Assembly (NCBI GenBank): GCA_041635475.1
Contig: JBFKVA010000003.1
Coordinates: forward strand, 30,148 to 94,147
DNA length: 64,000 nucleotides
Direction: 5' to 3'
Origin: GCA-020352575 sp041635475
GTDB lineage: Bacteria; Actinomycetota; Acidimicrobiia; Spongiisociales; JAENVV01
The first letter of the stretch is position 1. Each line of letters starts with the position of its first letter. Positions 1 through 7,723 of the stretch are shown piece after piece. The position numbers and the translations under genes were made by a program. The notes under the pieces are model-generated. The model saw only the letters and a program-made list of their open reading frames with translations. It did not search any database and was not told where the DNA came from.

Positions 1-92
1 GGGGTACGAGATGATGGCGAGCACCGGGCAAGGGTAGGGGCAGGAGGGTTTTGCGATGTCTCGTGTGGCGAAACCGCCGATACGCTCCTGAC

Positions 93-962
93 ATGGCGAC
101 GGCACGGAAGGTGGGTACGATCGGGGTCCCGGTGGCGGTGGGAGCCGCCGCGTTCGTGGGCTTCCCACGGTGGCTCCGTCGCAAGTTCGTGCCCCCTCGC
201 CGCGACCAACCCCACACTCCCGAAGACGTCGGGCTCGACGCCGAGGAGGTCTGGCTCACCGCCATCGATGGCGCGTCGCTCAGGGCGTGGCACATCCCCC
301 GGCCGGGTCCGGCCCCGCTGCTCGTCGTCATCCACGGCTGGGGCGGCAACGCCAGCCTCATGCTGCCGATCGCTCCCATCCTCCACGGGGCCGGCTACTC
401 ACTCGTCCTGCTCGACGCCCGGAACCACGGCGCGTCCGACCAGGCGGACCACATGTCCATGCCCCGGTTCGCCCAGGACATCGACGTCGCCCTCGACTGG
501 GCCTCCGAACTCCCGCACGTGACCGCCCTCGGCCTCCTCGGGCATTCCATCGGGGCCGGCGCCTCGATCCTCGTGGCGTCGCGGCGTGCCGACCTGGCGG
601 CGGTGGTGGCGGTCGGTGCGTTCTCCCACCCGTGGGAACTCATGCGCGAAGCCTCGCCGGTGGCTCGCCTCCCCCGCCTCGTGCAGTGGGCGATCATCCG
701 GACGATGGAGCGCGTCATCGGCCAGACCCTCGATGACATCGCTCCCCGGACGCGGATCCGCCAGGCGACCTGCCCGATCATGCTCGTCCACGGGGGTCGG
801 GACCAAGTGATCTCCCACCGCGACTTCGATGAGCTCTCACGGCTCTCCCCTCCCGGCTCCGAGGCGCTCCTCGTGCCCGACGCCGTCCACGACCGCCTTG
901 AGGAGTATGTGCCGGAACTGCCACACGTCATCGGCTTCCTCGCCAAGCACCTGCGCCGGTGA
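93..962 (+). CDS. alpha/beta hydrolase, membrane-anchored
   Basis: Alpha/beta-hydrolase fold protein of 289 residues. The oxyanion-side motif HGWGG lies near residues 81-85, the nucleophile elbow GHSIGAG puts the catalytic serine near 152, the acid is the aspartate of GGRDQ near 237, and the histidine near 266 (AVHDR) completes the triad. The N-terminus has a hydrophobic stretch followed by RWLRRK, so it is probably tethered to the membrane. I chose the ATG at 93, not the in-frame ATG at 51, because TACGCT at 81-86 sits six bases before it, matching the leaderless signature of this window. It resembles dienelactone-hydrolase or S9-like esterases, but the substrate cannot be told. Its stop abuts the stop of the convergent next gene. 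Confidence 0.85.
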   Translation: MATARKVGTIGVPVAVGAAAFVGFPRWLRRKFVPPRRDQPHTPEDVGLDAEEVWLTAIDGASLRAWHIPRPGPAPLLVVIHGWGGNASLMLPIAPILHGAGYSLVLLDARNHGASDQADHMSMPRFAQDIDVALDWASELPHVTALGLLGHSIGAGASILVASRRADLAAVVAVGAFSHPWELMREASPVARLPRLVQWAIIRTMERVIGQTLDDIAPRTRIRQATCPIMLVHGGRDQVISHRDFDELSRLSPPGSEALLVPDAVHDRLEEYVPELPHVIGFLAKHLRR

Positions 963-1781
963 TCACAGGTCGATCGTACGCCCCTTGGCGCGACGCCGGG
1001 TGTCCGTTCGCTTCGTGAACGTCTCCCGGATGTCATTGATGACGTCGACCACCGAGTCGGTGCTCGGCGGTGGTCCCCCGGCGACGGCGTCGAGGGCGCG
1101 CTCCATCGCCCCCTCCACGTTGTTCGTCCACACCCGGGGAGCGGCCACCGCCACGATCGCCCCGATCACGAGCAGGGGGAGGAAGAGGTAGATCCAGGCC
1201 CACGGCTGGGAGGCGGCGATGGTGAGCGCCGTTGCCCCACCCACGCCCACGAGCCCGAAGCCACCGAGGATGCCCGCCGCCGCGCCCCGCTGGTAGCTCC
1301 CCGATGCCCGCATCGAGACATTCACCCCTCCGGGCACCGGCGTGTGCACGACCTCGATGGCGCCCGTTCCGCGCAGGTCCTTGCCGCCTGCGTTGAGGCC
1401 CAGGCCCGCCCGGATGTTGGCCAGGGTGCGAGGGTCCTTCTCCCACACCTCGAGCTCGCCGTGCCGGCGCCGCACCCGCATGCCTTCGGCCCTGCCGAGC
1501 CACTCCCGGGTCCGGGCTGCCACCTCGGACGGGTCCCCCGGGATGAGCCGGGCCGCAGCGATCTCCCCGGGAATGAGGCCCCGTCTCGTCGTGGAGTGGC
1601 TCGTCGAAAGCTCGAGGGCTATCGCCGCCGAGACCTCCTCGGGAGCCACCCCGAGTTCGGACGCGATCCGGACGACATCCTCGGTTGAGAACGACTCCGT
1701 CTCATCGGCCTCCGCCTCCACGGCGCGGGCGATGATCCGCTCCACCTGCTTTCGATTGAACCGCATGCCACCTGTTGTCAT
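963..1781 (-). CDS. two-helix membrane protein of unknown function
   Basis: A 272-residue protein I do not recognise by name. The first 60 residues form a charged helical region (about 9-55) ending in an ELGV-type turn that looks like a small helix-turn-helix or 2TM-associated domain. Two strongly hydrophobic helices follow near 166-190 and 194-214, then a basic tail. An in-frame ATG lies 15 codons upstream, but the ATG at 1781 has a clear ribosome binding site (GGAGG five bases before it) and lies one base after the stop of the upstream penicillin acylase, so the two are probably cotranscribed. Function unknown; not an enzyme by any motif I can see. Confidence 0.7.
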   Translation of the reverse strand: MTTGGMRFNRKQVERIIARAVEAEADETESFSTEDVVRIASELGVAPEEVSAAIALELSTSHSTTRRGLIPGEIAAARLIPGDPSEVAARTREWLGRAEGMRVRRRHGELEVWEKDPRTLANIRAGLGLNAGGKDLRGTGAIEVVHTPVPGGVNVSMRASGSYQRGAAAGILGGFGLVGVGGATALTIAASQPWAWIYLFLPLLVIGAIVAVAAPRVWTNNVEGAMERALDAVAGGPPPSTDSVVDVINDIRETFTKRTDTRRRAKGRTIDL

Positions 1782-1782
1782 G

Positions 1783-4269
1783 TCAACCTCCGGGGACGAG
1801 CACGAGCACGCCGGCTGCCGCCGCATTCACCTGCTCTTCGGACCACCGCATCGGGTGGTACTCGCCAGTCTCCCACTTCGGAGCGAAGTCGACGTAGTGA
1901 TCGTGGAATGCGTGTCCGGACTGGCCCGTCGTGTGGATGGTACGACTCGCGGTGAAGTCGGCGAGGTCGACGATCATGCGCATCGACGGTGACCAGGTCA
2001 CTTCGAACGACCCCGGGCTCCAGCTGGTGGCGTTGACGACCGACGACGTCCCGCCGGGCTGGAAGCCTCCCCGGTTGAAGAGGGCCTCGATCGGTGCGAT
2101 GCCCGACTGGCCGAGGGACTGGTTCTCGAAGGTCGTCGTGTGCAGGTCGCCCCAGCGCCACCGTTGCGGGTCGCTCCCCAACCGCCCGGCGACGGTCTCC
2201 CACCCTCCGGCAAGGGAGGCGGCAAGGATGTCGTCCCTCTCCTCCACGTCCGGCGTTGCGGCGTCGTCCCACCAGGGGTCCGTCGGGGTCGCCATCAGGG
2301 AACGAACGACGGTGAACCAGCGCCCGCCGCCCCCTGGCCACGCCACCTCCGGAAGCTCATCGCGAAACGTGCGAGCCATGATCTGTTCCCACACCGCGTA
2401 GAACAGCGCGGCCGGGGCCGAGTCCGAGCTCGCCTGGAACGCCTCGTCACCGGTGGTCCACTCGACGAGGAGATCCTGGGCCGCAGCGACGGGGCCGTCG
2501 CCGGGGACGCCCAGGAGCGTCGGGATCACCTCGGCGGCAAAGGGGTCGTATCCGTCGAGTTGGAGCTGCGCGAACATGACCGCGGTCAGGGGTCGCTCCG
2601 AGCTCCCCAGGACGTCGTAGATCCGGGTGCCGCGGTATCCGTGGGCGAAGTCGACACCGAGGTAGGGGCCGTCGCTGGGGCGCCACGGCGGCTGGTTGGC
2701 GGTGGCGATGATGCCGCTGGCCGGGTTGAACGACGTCGGCAGGTCCTCGAACGGCACCCATCCGATCCAATCGGTGTCGGTTGTCCAGCCGATCGACGGG
2801 TACTCGCCGCCGGGGCTTCTCCGGACCGGGATGGTCCCGGGGACCTGGTACCCGATGTTCCCGTCGACGTCGGCGTAGACGATGTTCTGCGACGCGATGT
2901 CCCACAGCCGGACGGCCGCCCGGAACTCGTCCCAGTTGGTGGCCCGATTGATGCCGAGGATCGCCGACAGCAGGGTCGACGGCCGCAGCGCCGCCCACTG
3001 GAGTGCCACCACGAACCGATCGGGAACCTCACCCACGGCGGCCGCGTAGTCCTGGTCGGCGGGTCCGTAGATGCCGGTGACCACCGGCCCGTGCCGGGTG
3101 GACCGCACCTCGATCTCCACCGGGTCGGCACCCGCCACGACGATCGTCTCCGACCTGGTCTCGACGGAATGCCACACCCCGTCGACCTCGTACTCGTCGG
3201 GGTTGGCGGGGTTCACCTTCTCGATGAAGAGGTCCATGGTGTCCGGGCCGAAGTTGGTCACGCCCCAAGCGATCCGGTCGTTGTGGCCGATGATGACCCC
3301 CGGGACGCCGGCGAACGAGAACCCGGTGAGATGCGTGCCGCAGGCGTCACAGTGGAGCGAGTTCTCGAACCAGATCGAGGGCATCTGCACGGCCAGGTGG
3401 GGGTCATCGGCGAGCAGCGGCAGTCCGCTGGCCGTGTGGGTGCCGGACACGACCCAGTTGTTCGAGCCGATGCCGAGTCCGGTCGGGCCGAGGAGGGCGG
3501 CCAGGCGCTTCTCCTTCTCGACGAGATCGTCGAGCGCGGGACGGATGGCTGCCATGAGGGCCGAGGACGCCGGCTGCGGGAGCCGGCTTCCGGACCCACC
3601 CAAGGTGGTGAGCTTGTCGTCGGGGAAGGCGGGGAAGAGCTGGCTCGCACGCTCGAACCCCACCGCGGCGGCCGCCGCCGCCCGTTCGATCTCCTCGTCC
3701 ATGTTGCTTCGGAGTTCCCAGGCCATCATCCGGGCCCAGGTGAGGGTGTCGATCGGTTCCCAGGGCTCCGGCACGTACCCCCGGTTCTGCAGGGCGAGGA
3801 CGGCGTACTCGAGGGAGAGCTGCGACGGCGAACGGGAGGCGATGTAGGCGTTGACCCCCTCGGCGTAGGCGGCGAGGACGTCCCTGTTCTCCTGGGGTGC
3901 CGCAGCCAGCTCCGCCTGGGCCAGCGCCGTGAACCCGAGCGACCGCAGGAAGATGTCGGTGTCGAGTTGGCTTTCGCCGAACATCTCGGAGAGGCGGCCC
4001 TGGCCGATGTGGCGCCAGAAGTCCATCTGCCAGAACCGCTCCTGGGCGTGCACATACCCCTGGGCGAAGTAGAGATCGTGCTCGTTCTCGGCGTAGACAT
4101 GGGGGACCCCGTCGGTGTCGCGCACGACCTTCACCTCGGCCGAGATGCCGCGCACGGCCACCCTCCCGTCGATCATCGGGAACGATCGTCTGCTCAGCCA
4201 GATTCCACCGAGCGAGAGAACGAGGGCGAGGATGAGCAGGGCGAAGGAGAGGCGCTTGAGAGACCGCAT
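1783..4269 (-). CDS. penicillin acylase family protein (Ntn hydrolase, S45)
   Basis: An 828-residue penicillin amidase/acylase family precursor. Family members cleave themselves into alpha and beta chains and use the new N-terminal serine to hydrolyse amide bonds in beta-lactams, acyl-homoserine lactones or similar compounds. The cleavage site is visible as GIGSNNWVVSG with Ser269; the N-N-W that follows is the usual start of the beta chain. Residues 7-25 are a hydrophobic signal/anchor, placing the enzyme outside the membrane. TAACCT at 4277-4282 is seven bases before the ATG, so the message is probably leaderless. Full length for the family. Natural substrate unknown; amide or acyl-homoserine-lactone hydrolysis are the family options. 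Confidence 0.93.
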   Translation of the reverse strand: MRSLKRLSFALLILALVLSLGGIWLSRRSFPMIDGRVAVRGISAEVKVVRDTDGVPHVYAENEHDLYFAQGYVHAQERFWQMDFWRHIGQGRLSEMFGESQLDTDIFLRSLGFTALAQAELAAAPQENRDVLAAYAEGVNAYIASRSPSQLSLEYAVLALQNRGYVPEPWEPIDTLTWARMMAWELRSNMDEEIERAAAAAAVGFERASQLFPAFPDDKLTTLGGSGSRLPQPASSALMAAIRPALDDLVEKEKRLAALLGPTGLGIGSNNWVVSGTHTASGLPLLADDPHLAVQMPSIWFENSLHCDACGTHLTGFSFAGVPGVIIGHNDRIAWGVTNFGPDTMDLFIEKVNPANPDEYEVDGVWHSVETRSETIVVAGADPVEIEVRSTRHGPVVTGIYGPADQDYAAAVGEVPDRFVVALQWAALRPSTLLSAILGINRATNWDEFRAAVRLWDIASQNIVYADVDGNIGYQVPGTIPVRRSPGGEYPSIGWTTDTDWIGWVPFEDLPTSFNPASGIIATANQPPWRPSDGPYLGVDFAHGYRGTRIYDVLGSSERPLTAVMFAQLQLDGYDPFAAEVIPTLLGVPGDGPVAAAQDLLVEWTTGDEAFQASSDSAPAALFYAVWEQIMARTFRDELPEVAWPGGGGRWFTVVRSLMATPTDPWWDDAATPDVEERDDILAASLAGGWETVAGRLGSDPQRWRWGDLHTTTFENQSLGQSGIAPIEALFNRGGFQPGGTSSVVNATSWSPGSFEVTWSPSMRMIVDLADFTASRTIHTTGQSGHAFHDHYVDFAPKWETGEYHPMRWSEEQVNAAAAGVLVLVPGG

Positions 4270-4317
4270 GGCCGGCAGGTTAGGTCTGCCACTCCGCCGG
4301 GGCGTCGACGACAGCCG

Positions 4318-5412
4318 TCAGTGGCCGGTCCCGAACATGGCGTTGTTGATGATGACGAGGAAGTAGACGAGCACCGCCAGCGTGGCGAGCACGACGATCA
4401 CCTCCGTCTTGCCCGCGCGGATCCGCGGACGCCCCCCGGACAGGAACGCGAACGTCAGGATGGCACCGGCCACGACCACGGCCATGATCGGGGCGACGGC
4501 ATGGAAGGTGAGCAGGATCGTCCCCAACGAGACCACGAGCCCGCCGATGGCCAGGAGCACGAGTGCCGGGAAGATGTAGCCGGTGGCGAGGCGCTTGCGG
4601 ACGGCAAGCGCTGCGTCTCGTTCGGAGCCTTCGAGCCCGGCGGGGACGGCCGCGGCCTGGGCGATCATGCCGACGAGGGCGCCGACCACCGCCCCACCCC
4701 CGATGGCGGTGAGGAAGGCCACGCCGACCGGGACATGGACGAGGGATTCGTCGAGGGCGTCGACGGAGCCAGTTCCCGTGACGAACGCGCCGAGCGCCGC
4801 CCCCAGGACGCCGCCACTTCCGATCCCCACGAGCGCCATGACCACCGGGTGGTGCTCGGTGCCGAAGTTGCGATCGAAGGCGGCCGGAAGACCAACCGCT
4901 CCCTTGGCGATGACGATGCCGGCCACGGCCATGATCGCGGCGAACGCGATGATCCCACCACTGCGGCCGACGGTGACCGTGACGGCTTCATCGGTGACGC
5001 CCACGGCGTCGAAGGTCGAGGAGATCCCGTACACGGCCGCCACGAACCCACCGAGCGCTCCCATGAACCCGCCCAGGCGCAGCCCCTGGCGCAGCCGGGC
5101 CCCGATGAGCGGCGGGTCGATCGGGTCCGCGTCGTCGGGTATCTCCACCACGACCGGGGTCGGGACGACGGCGGTGGCGGCGGGGGCAGCCTTCGCAACG
5201 GGAGCCGGGGCCGACGCGGCAGCAGCCACCTTGGTCGCGGCCGGGGCCGCAGCCGGGCCGCCGCCCTGGATCGCCCCCCCACCACCCCAGGCTTGGAGCA
5301 CGTCATCGACGCCCACGCCCTGGGCGGTGGCGCGGGCGCTGGCGGAGCGCAGCACGAGTTGGTCGGGGACGCCCGGCAGGGCGGCTCCGGCGGCGGCGAG
5401 GAAGTCACTCAT
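4318..5412 (-). CDS. multi-spanning membrane protein, function unknown
   Basis: A 364-residue protein with three parts. Residues 1-43 form a compact helical domain (LPGVPDQLVLRSASARA then GVGVDDVLQAW) that resembles short N-terminal modules I associate with acidimicrobial membrane proteins. Residues about 45-90 are an Ala/Pro-rich linker. The remainder has about seven hydrophobic helices rich in Gly and Ala, with polar loops (for example around DRNFGTEHH). It has no transporter signature I recognise. TAGGAT at 5422-5427 lies nine bases before the ATG, consistent with a leaderless start. The Ala/Pro linker is like that of lipoyl enzymes, but no lipoyl lysine motif or catalytic domain is present. 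Confidence 0.75.
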   Translation of the reverse strand: MSDFLAAAGAALPGVPDQLVLRSASARATAQGVGVDDVLQAWGGGGAIQGGGPAAAPAATKVAAAASAPAPVAKAAPAATAVVPTPVVVEIPDDADPIDPPLIGARLRQGLRLGGFMGALGGFVAAVYGISSTFDAVGVTDEAVTVTVGRSGGIIAFAAIMAVAGIVIAKGAVGLPAAFDRNFGTEHHPVVMALVGIGSGGVLGAALGAFVTGTGSVDALDESLVHVPVGVAFLTAIGGGAVVGALVGMIAQAAAVPAGLEGSERDAALAVRKRLATGYIFPALVLLAIGGLVVSLGTILLTFHAVAPIMAVVVAGAILTFAFLSGGRPRIRAGKTEVIVVLATLAVLVYFLVIINNAMFGTGH

Positions 5413-5474
5413 CGGAGCTGCATCCTAGCCATACCGACCCGGCCCGCCCCTGCGCGCCGACCCCCCATGTGCGC

Positions 5475-5639
5475 CTATTCGTCGCGCCTGCCCGGGCGGT
5501 CGCGTTCGCCCTTGCGGCTGGCCGCGGCCCTGGCCTTGGCCTGCCTCTCGGCGTAGCGCAGCCCGACGAACCCCACGACCACCGGGATCGCGAAGTAGAG
5601 GAACTCGTCCCACCCACCCTGGTGCGCGAAGACCAACAT
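5475..5639 (-). CDS. small single-pass membrane protein (54 aa)
   Basis: A short open frame of 54 residues. It begins MLVFAHQGGWDEFLYFAIPV, continues with a hydrophobic helix up to about residue 27 and ends in a strongly charged tail rich in Arg, Lys and Glu. This is the layout of a small membrane protein with a cytoplasmic tail. Support for it being real: TAGCCT at 5648-5653 is eight bases before the ATG, exactly the leaderless promoter pattern of its neighbours, the codons are GC-rich at third positions, and it fills an otherwise empty gap between the multi-spanning protein and the cox cluster. Function unknown; its position next to the oxidase genes hints at a respiratory accessory role, but this is only inference. 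Confidence 0.6.
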   Translation of the reverse strand: MLVFAHQGGWDEFLYFAIPVVVGFVGLRYAERQAKARAAASRKGERDRPGRRDE

Positions 5640-5675
5640 CGAGGTACAGGCTAGGTGGCACCGAGACCCTCCCGA

Positions 5676-5993
5676 TCAGTGGCCACCCGACGCATCGTCG
5701 ACCCACGTCGCCCAGGCGACGCCGGCCCGCTCCTCGTATCGGACCTCGATCGGGTCCCCCGAGCGCAGGTGGTCGGCGAGGTGCACGAGCGGGAACCCCG
5801 GGTTCCCCGTGTCGGGGTCGGGGACGAACGTCAGGCGCTCCTCCTCGGGGGTGACGATCGTGAACGAGTCCACGGTGGAGAGGTTCCCGTCGACGGCGAT
5901 GACGACGCCGACGACGGCGGGACCGTCGGGCGGTTGGGCGCACCCCACCAGAGCCAACCCGAGCACGCCAAGGCCAACCAGCAGCCTCGTCAC
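5676..5993 (-). CDS. small lipoprotein at end of cox operon
   Basis: A 105-residue putative lipoprotein. The signal peptide ends in the lipobox LVGC (Cys18) and is followed by QPPDGPAVVG and a small beta-rich domain (about 28-100). I chose the GTG start at 5993 because it overlaps the stop of ctaG as GTGA, the coupling used throughout this operon. The domain is too short to assign; the motif VVIAVDGNLSTVDSFTIVTP recalls small OB-like or periplasmic binding domains. Being last in the oxidase operon it may help metallate or assemble the CuA or CuB centre, but no copper-binding Cys/His/Met pattern is visible. Confidence 0.65.
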   Translation of the reverse strand: MTRLLVGLGVLGLALVGCAQPPDGPAVVGVVIAVDGNLSTVDSFTIVTPEEERLTFVPDPDTGNPGFPLVHLADHLRSGDPIEVRYEERAGVAWATWVDDASGGH

Positions 5994-6823
5994 GTCCCGA
6001 CTCCGAGTCGCTCGTCCGGCTGCTGGCGGTCCTCCGCCGCCTGCTCGGCCGACCAGCGGAACCAGATCGTGGCGATCACCCCCCACAGCGTGAAGCTGCC
6101 GGCCAGCTTCATGATGATGCCGGCGATCGTCTGGTCCTCGAGCGCGGTCCATCCGAACAGCCGCGGGAACGTGTCGTAGATCGGGTAGATCACCGAGCTC
6201 CCGAAGGTGAGGAAGGCCGCCGGGACGATCGGGAGCACCGAGTGCCCCATGAGATACAGCATCTGCATCGGCCGGGACAGGGTCGGCACCTCGGGAAGGG
6301 GCGAGAGGACCGGCATCCACATGGCCAGTCCCGACAGGAACATGGCCACGTGCACGGCGAAGTGCCAGGGGGCACTCGTCACCATTGCCTCCACGATGAC
6401 CGGCCAGTGGAGCCCGACGAAGACGACATTGAACAGGACGAACGCCCGGAGCGGCCGCGAGACCCACCGGATGAACCCGAGCAGCCGTGTCTCCACGACG
6501 ACGAGTTCGGCCAGCCACCGCGGCGTGCCCATGAGCAGGAGGGGGGCCGTGACGAAGGCGATCACGAGGTGCTCCACCATGTGGGCGGAGAACATGGACC
6601 CTTCGGCCAGGTCATGGAACGGCCAGTCGGACACCAACCACAGGGCGGCGACCCCCGTGTACCACTGCCACATCTGCCGACGGGTCACCACGGGCTCGCC
6701 CATCACCTTCAGCGGCCCGATTCGACGCACCGCGTAGGCGTAGCCGGCGGCGAGCAGGACGACCGTCATCCAGACGTCCGGGTGGGGGTGCCACGTGAGC
6801 ACCTCACGCAGTTCGGGGGTCAC
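5990..6823 (-). CDS. ctaG: cytochrome c oxidase assembly factor CtaG (caa3 type)
   Basis: A 277-residue integral membrane protein of the CtaG_caa3 family. These proteins are needed in Gram-positive bacteria for formation of active caa3 oxidase, probably for CuB delivery. About seven hydrophobic helices are visible, with the conserved histidines of the family in SAHMVEHL (near residue 80), GLHWPV and GHSVLPIVP. The GTG start at 6823 lies one base past the stop of the subunit IV gene, and the 3' end overlaps the lipoprotein gene. It is not the copper chaperone CtaG/Cox11 of proteobacteria. Confidence 0.9.
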   Translation of the reverse strand: MTPELREVLTWHPHPDVWMTVVLLAAGYAYAVRRIGPLKVMGEPVVTRRQMWQWYTGVAALWLVSDWPFHDLAEGSMFSAHMVEHLVIAFVTAPLLLMGTPRWLAELVVVETRLLGFIRWVSRPLRAFVLFNVVFVGLHWPVIVEAMVTSAPWHFAVHVAMFLSGLAMWMPVLSPLPEVPTLSRPMQMLYLMGHSVLPIVPAAFLTFGSSVIYPIYDTFPRLFGWTALEDQTIAGIIMKLAGSFTLWGVIATIWFRWSAEQAAEDRQQPDERLGVGT

Positions 6824-6824
6824 G

Positions 6825-7124
6825 TCAACCGCGGGCGAACGCCAGGGCCATCTCGGTGAGGACCACGGCGTAGACCCCGAGGGCGATGACGAATCCGATC
6901 GAGAAGAAGCGGCTCACGAGCGGTCGTTCGAACTTGACGTGCATGAACCAGCCCACGACGGTGAGGAACTTCACCGCGGCCAGGATGAGGAGGGCGGGCG
7001 AGGTCATCGACGGCGTCACCCCATCCACCCCCGCCTCGAGGTAGAAGAGGCCGACCTCGACGGCGGTGAGGACCGCCAAGAAGATGGCCACCCGGATGTA
7101 CTGCTTGGGGGTTGGATGAGCCAT
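6825..7124 (-). CDS. cytochrome c oxidase subunit IV
   Basis: A 99-residue small subunit of haem-copper oxidase (prokaryotic cytochrome c oxidase subunit IV family). Three hydrophobic helices are visible: residues about 10-28, 40-62 and 70-92, with the family's KFLTVVGWFMHVKFE segment in the second loop/helix. I chose the ATG at 7124 (MAHPTPKQYI); longer in-frame extensions run into subunit III on the other frame. It lies eight bases after ctaE and one base before ctaG. The ctaD product already has a fused subunit IV-like tail, so the complex may have two small-subunit-type elements. Confidence 0.88.
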   Translation of the reverse strand: MAHPTPKQYIRVAIFLAVLTAVEVGLFYLEAGVDGVTPSMTSPALLILAAVKFLTVVGWFMHVKFERPLVSRFFSIGFVIALGVYAVVLTEMALAFARG

Positions 7125-7132
7125 GCGAGGTC

Positions 7133-7723
7133 CTAGGGGATGAGGTAGATGATCGTGAAGATCACGATCCAGATGATGTCGACGAAGTGCCAGTAGAGGC
7201 CCACCAACTCCAGGTTGAGGCCCTGGGCCTCGGAGAGGCCGTCGTTGCGCAGGGAGATCACGAACAGGATCACGAGCATGAGGACGCCGACGGCCACGTG
7301 GGTCCCGTGGAACCCGGTGAGTAGGAAGAACGACGACCACACCGGTGCCACCCCCAGCCCGGCGCCGGCGTCGAAGAACTCGCTGAACTCGAAGAACTGT
7401 CCACCGAGGAACGTCACGCCCAGCCCGGCGGTGGCAAGCAGCCACGTCCGGGCCGAGCCCTGGTCGCCTTCGGCGAGGGCGTGGTGGGCGAGCACCATCG
7501 TCAAGGAGGACATGAGCAGCACGAACGACGAGATCGACGTGAACGGGATGTCGTAGAAGTTCACCGGATGGAGGGCGTCCGTCACCGGGAGCCGGCCCTT
7601 GAACAGCAGGTAGTTGGAGATGAACGCGCCGAAGAGCAGGAACTCCGAACTGAGGAAGGCCCACATCGCGAGCTTCCGGTTCTCGATACCGGTGCTTTCG
7701 TGCACGTCGTGCGGAGCGCTCAT
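7133..7723 (-). CDS. ctaE: cytochrome c oxidase subunit III
   Basis: A 196-residue subunit III of the terminal oxidase, with five hydrophobic helices and the family motifs SSEFLLFGAFISNY near the N-terminus and LLTGFHGTHVAVGVLML in the middle. The final helix ends with WHFVDIIWIVIFTIIYL. The five-helix form of about 200 residues is the usual one for actinobacterial and caa3 oxidases. The ATG overlaps the ctaD stop as ATGA, so translation is probably coupled. Subunit III stabilises the proton-pumping core and binds lipid; no catalytic metal site is expected. Confidence 0.95.
   Translation of the reverse strand: MSAPHDVHESTGIENRKLAMWAFLSSEFLLFGAFISNYLLFKGRLPVTDALHPVNFYDIPFTSISSFVLLMSSLTMVLAHHALAEGDQGSARTWLLATAGLGVTFLGGQFFEFSEFFDAGAGLGVAPVWSSFFLLTGFHGTHVAVGVLMLVILFVISLRNDGLSEAQGLNLELVGLYWHFVDIIWIVIFTIIYLIP

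Noticed and set aside
2140..5556. Very long open frame on the plus strand
   Set aside because: It is antisense to penicillin acylase and a membrane protein, with low-complexity Arg/Gly/Asp-rich sequence and no domain.
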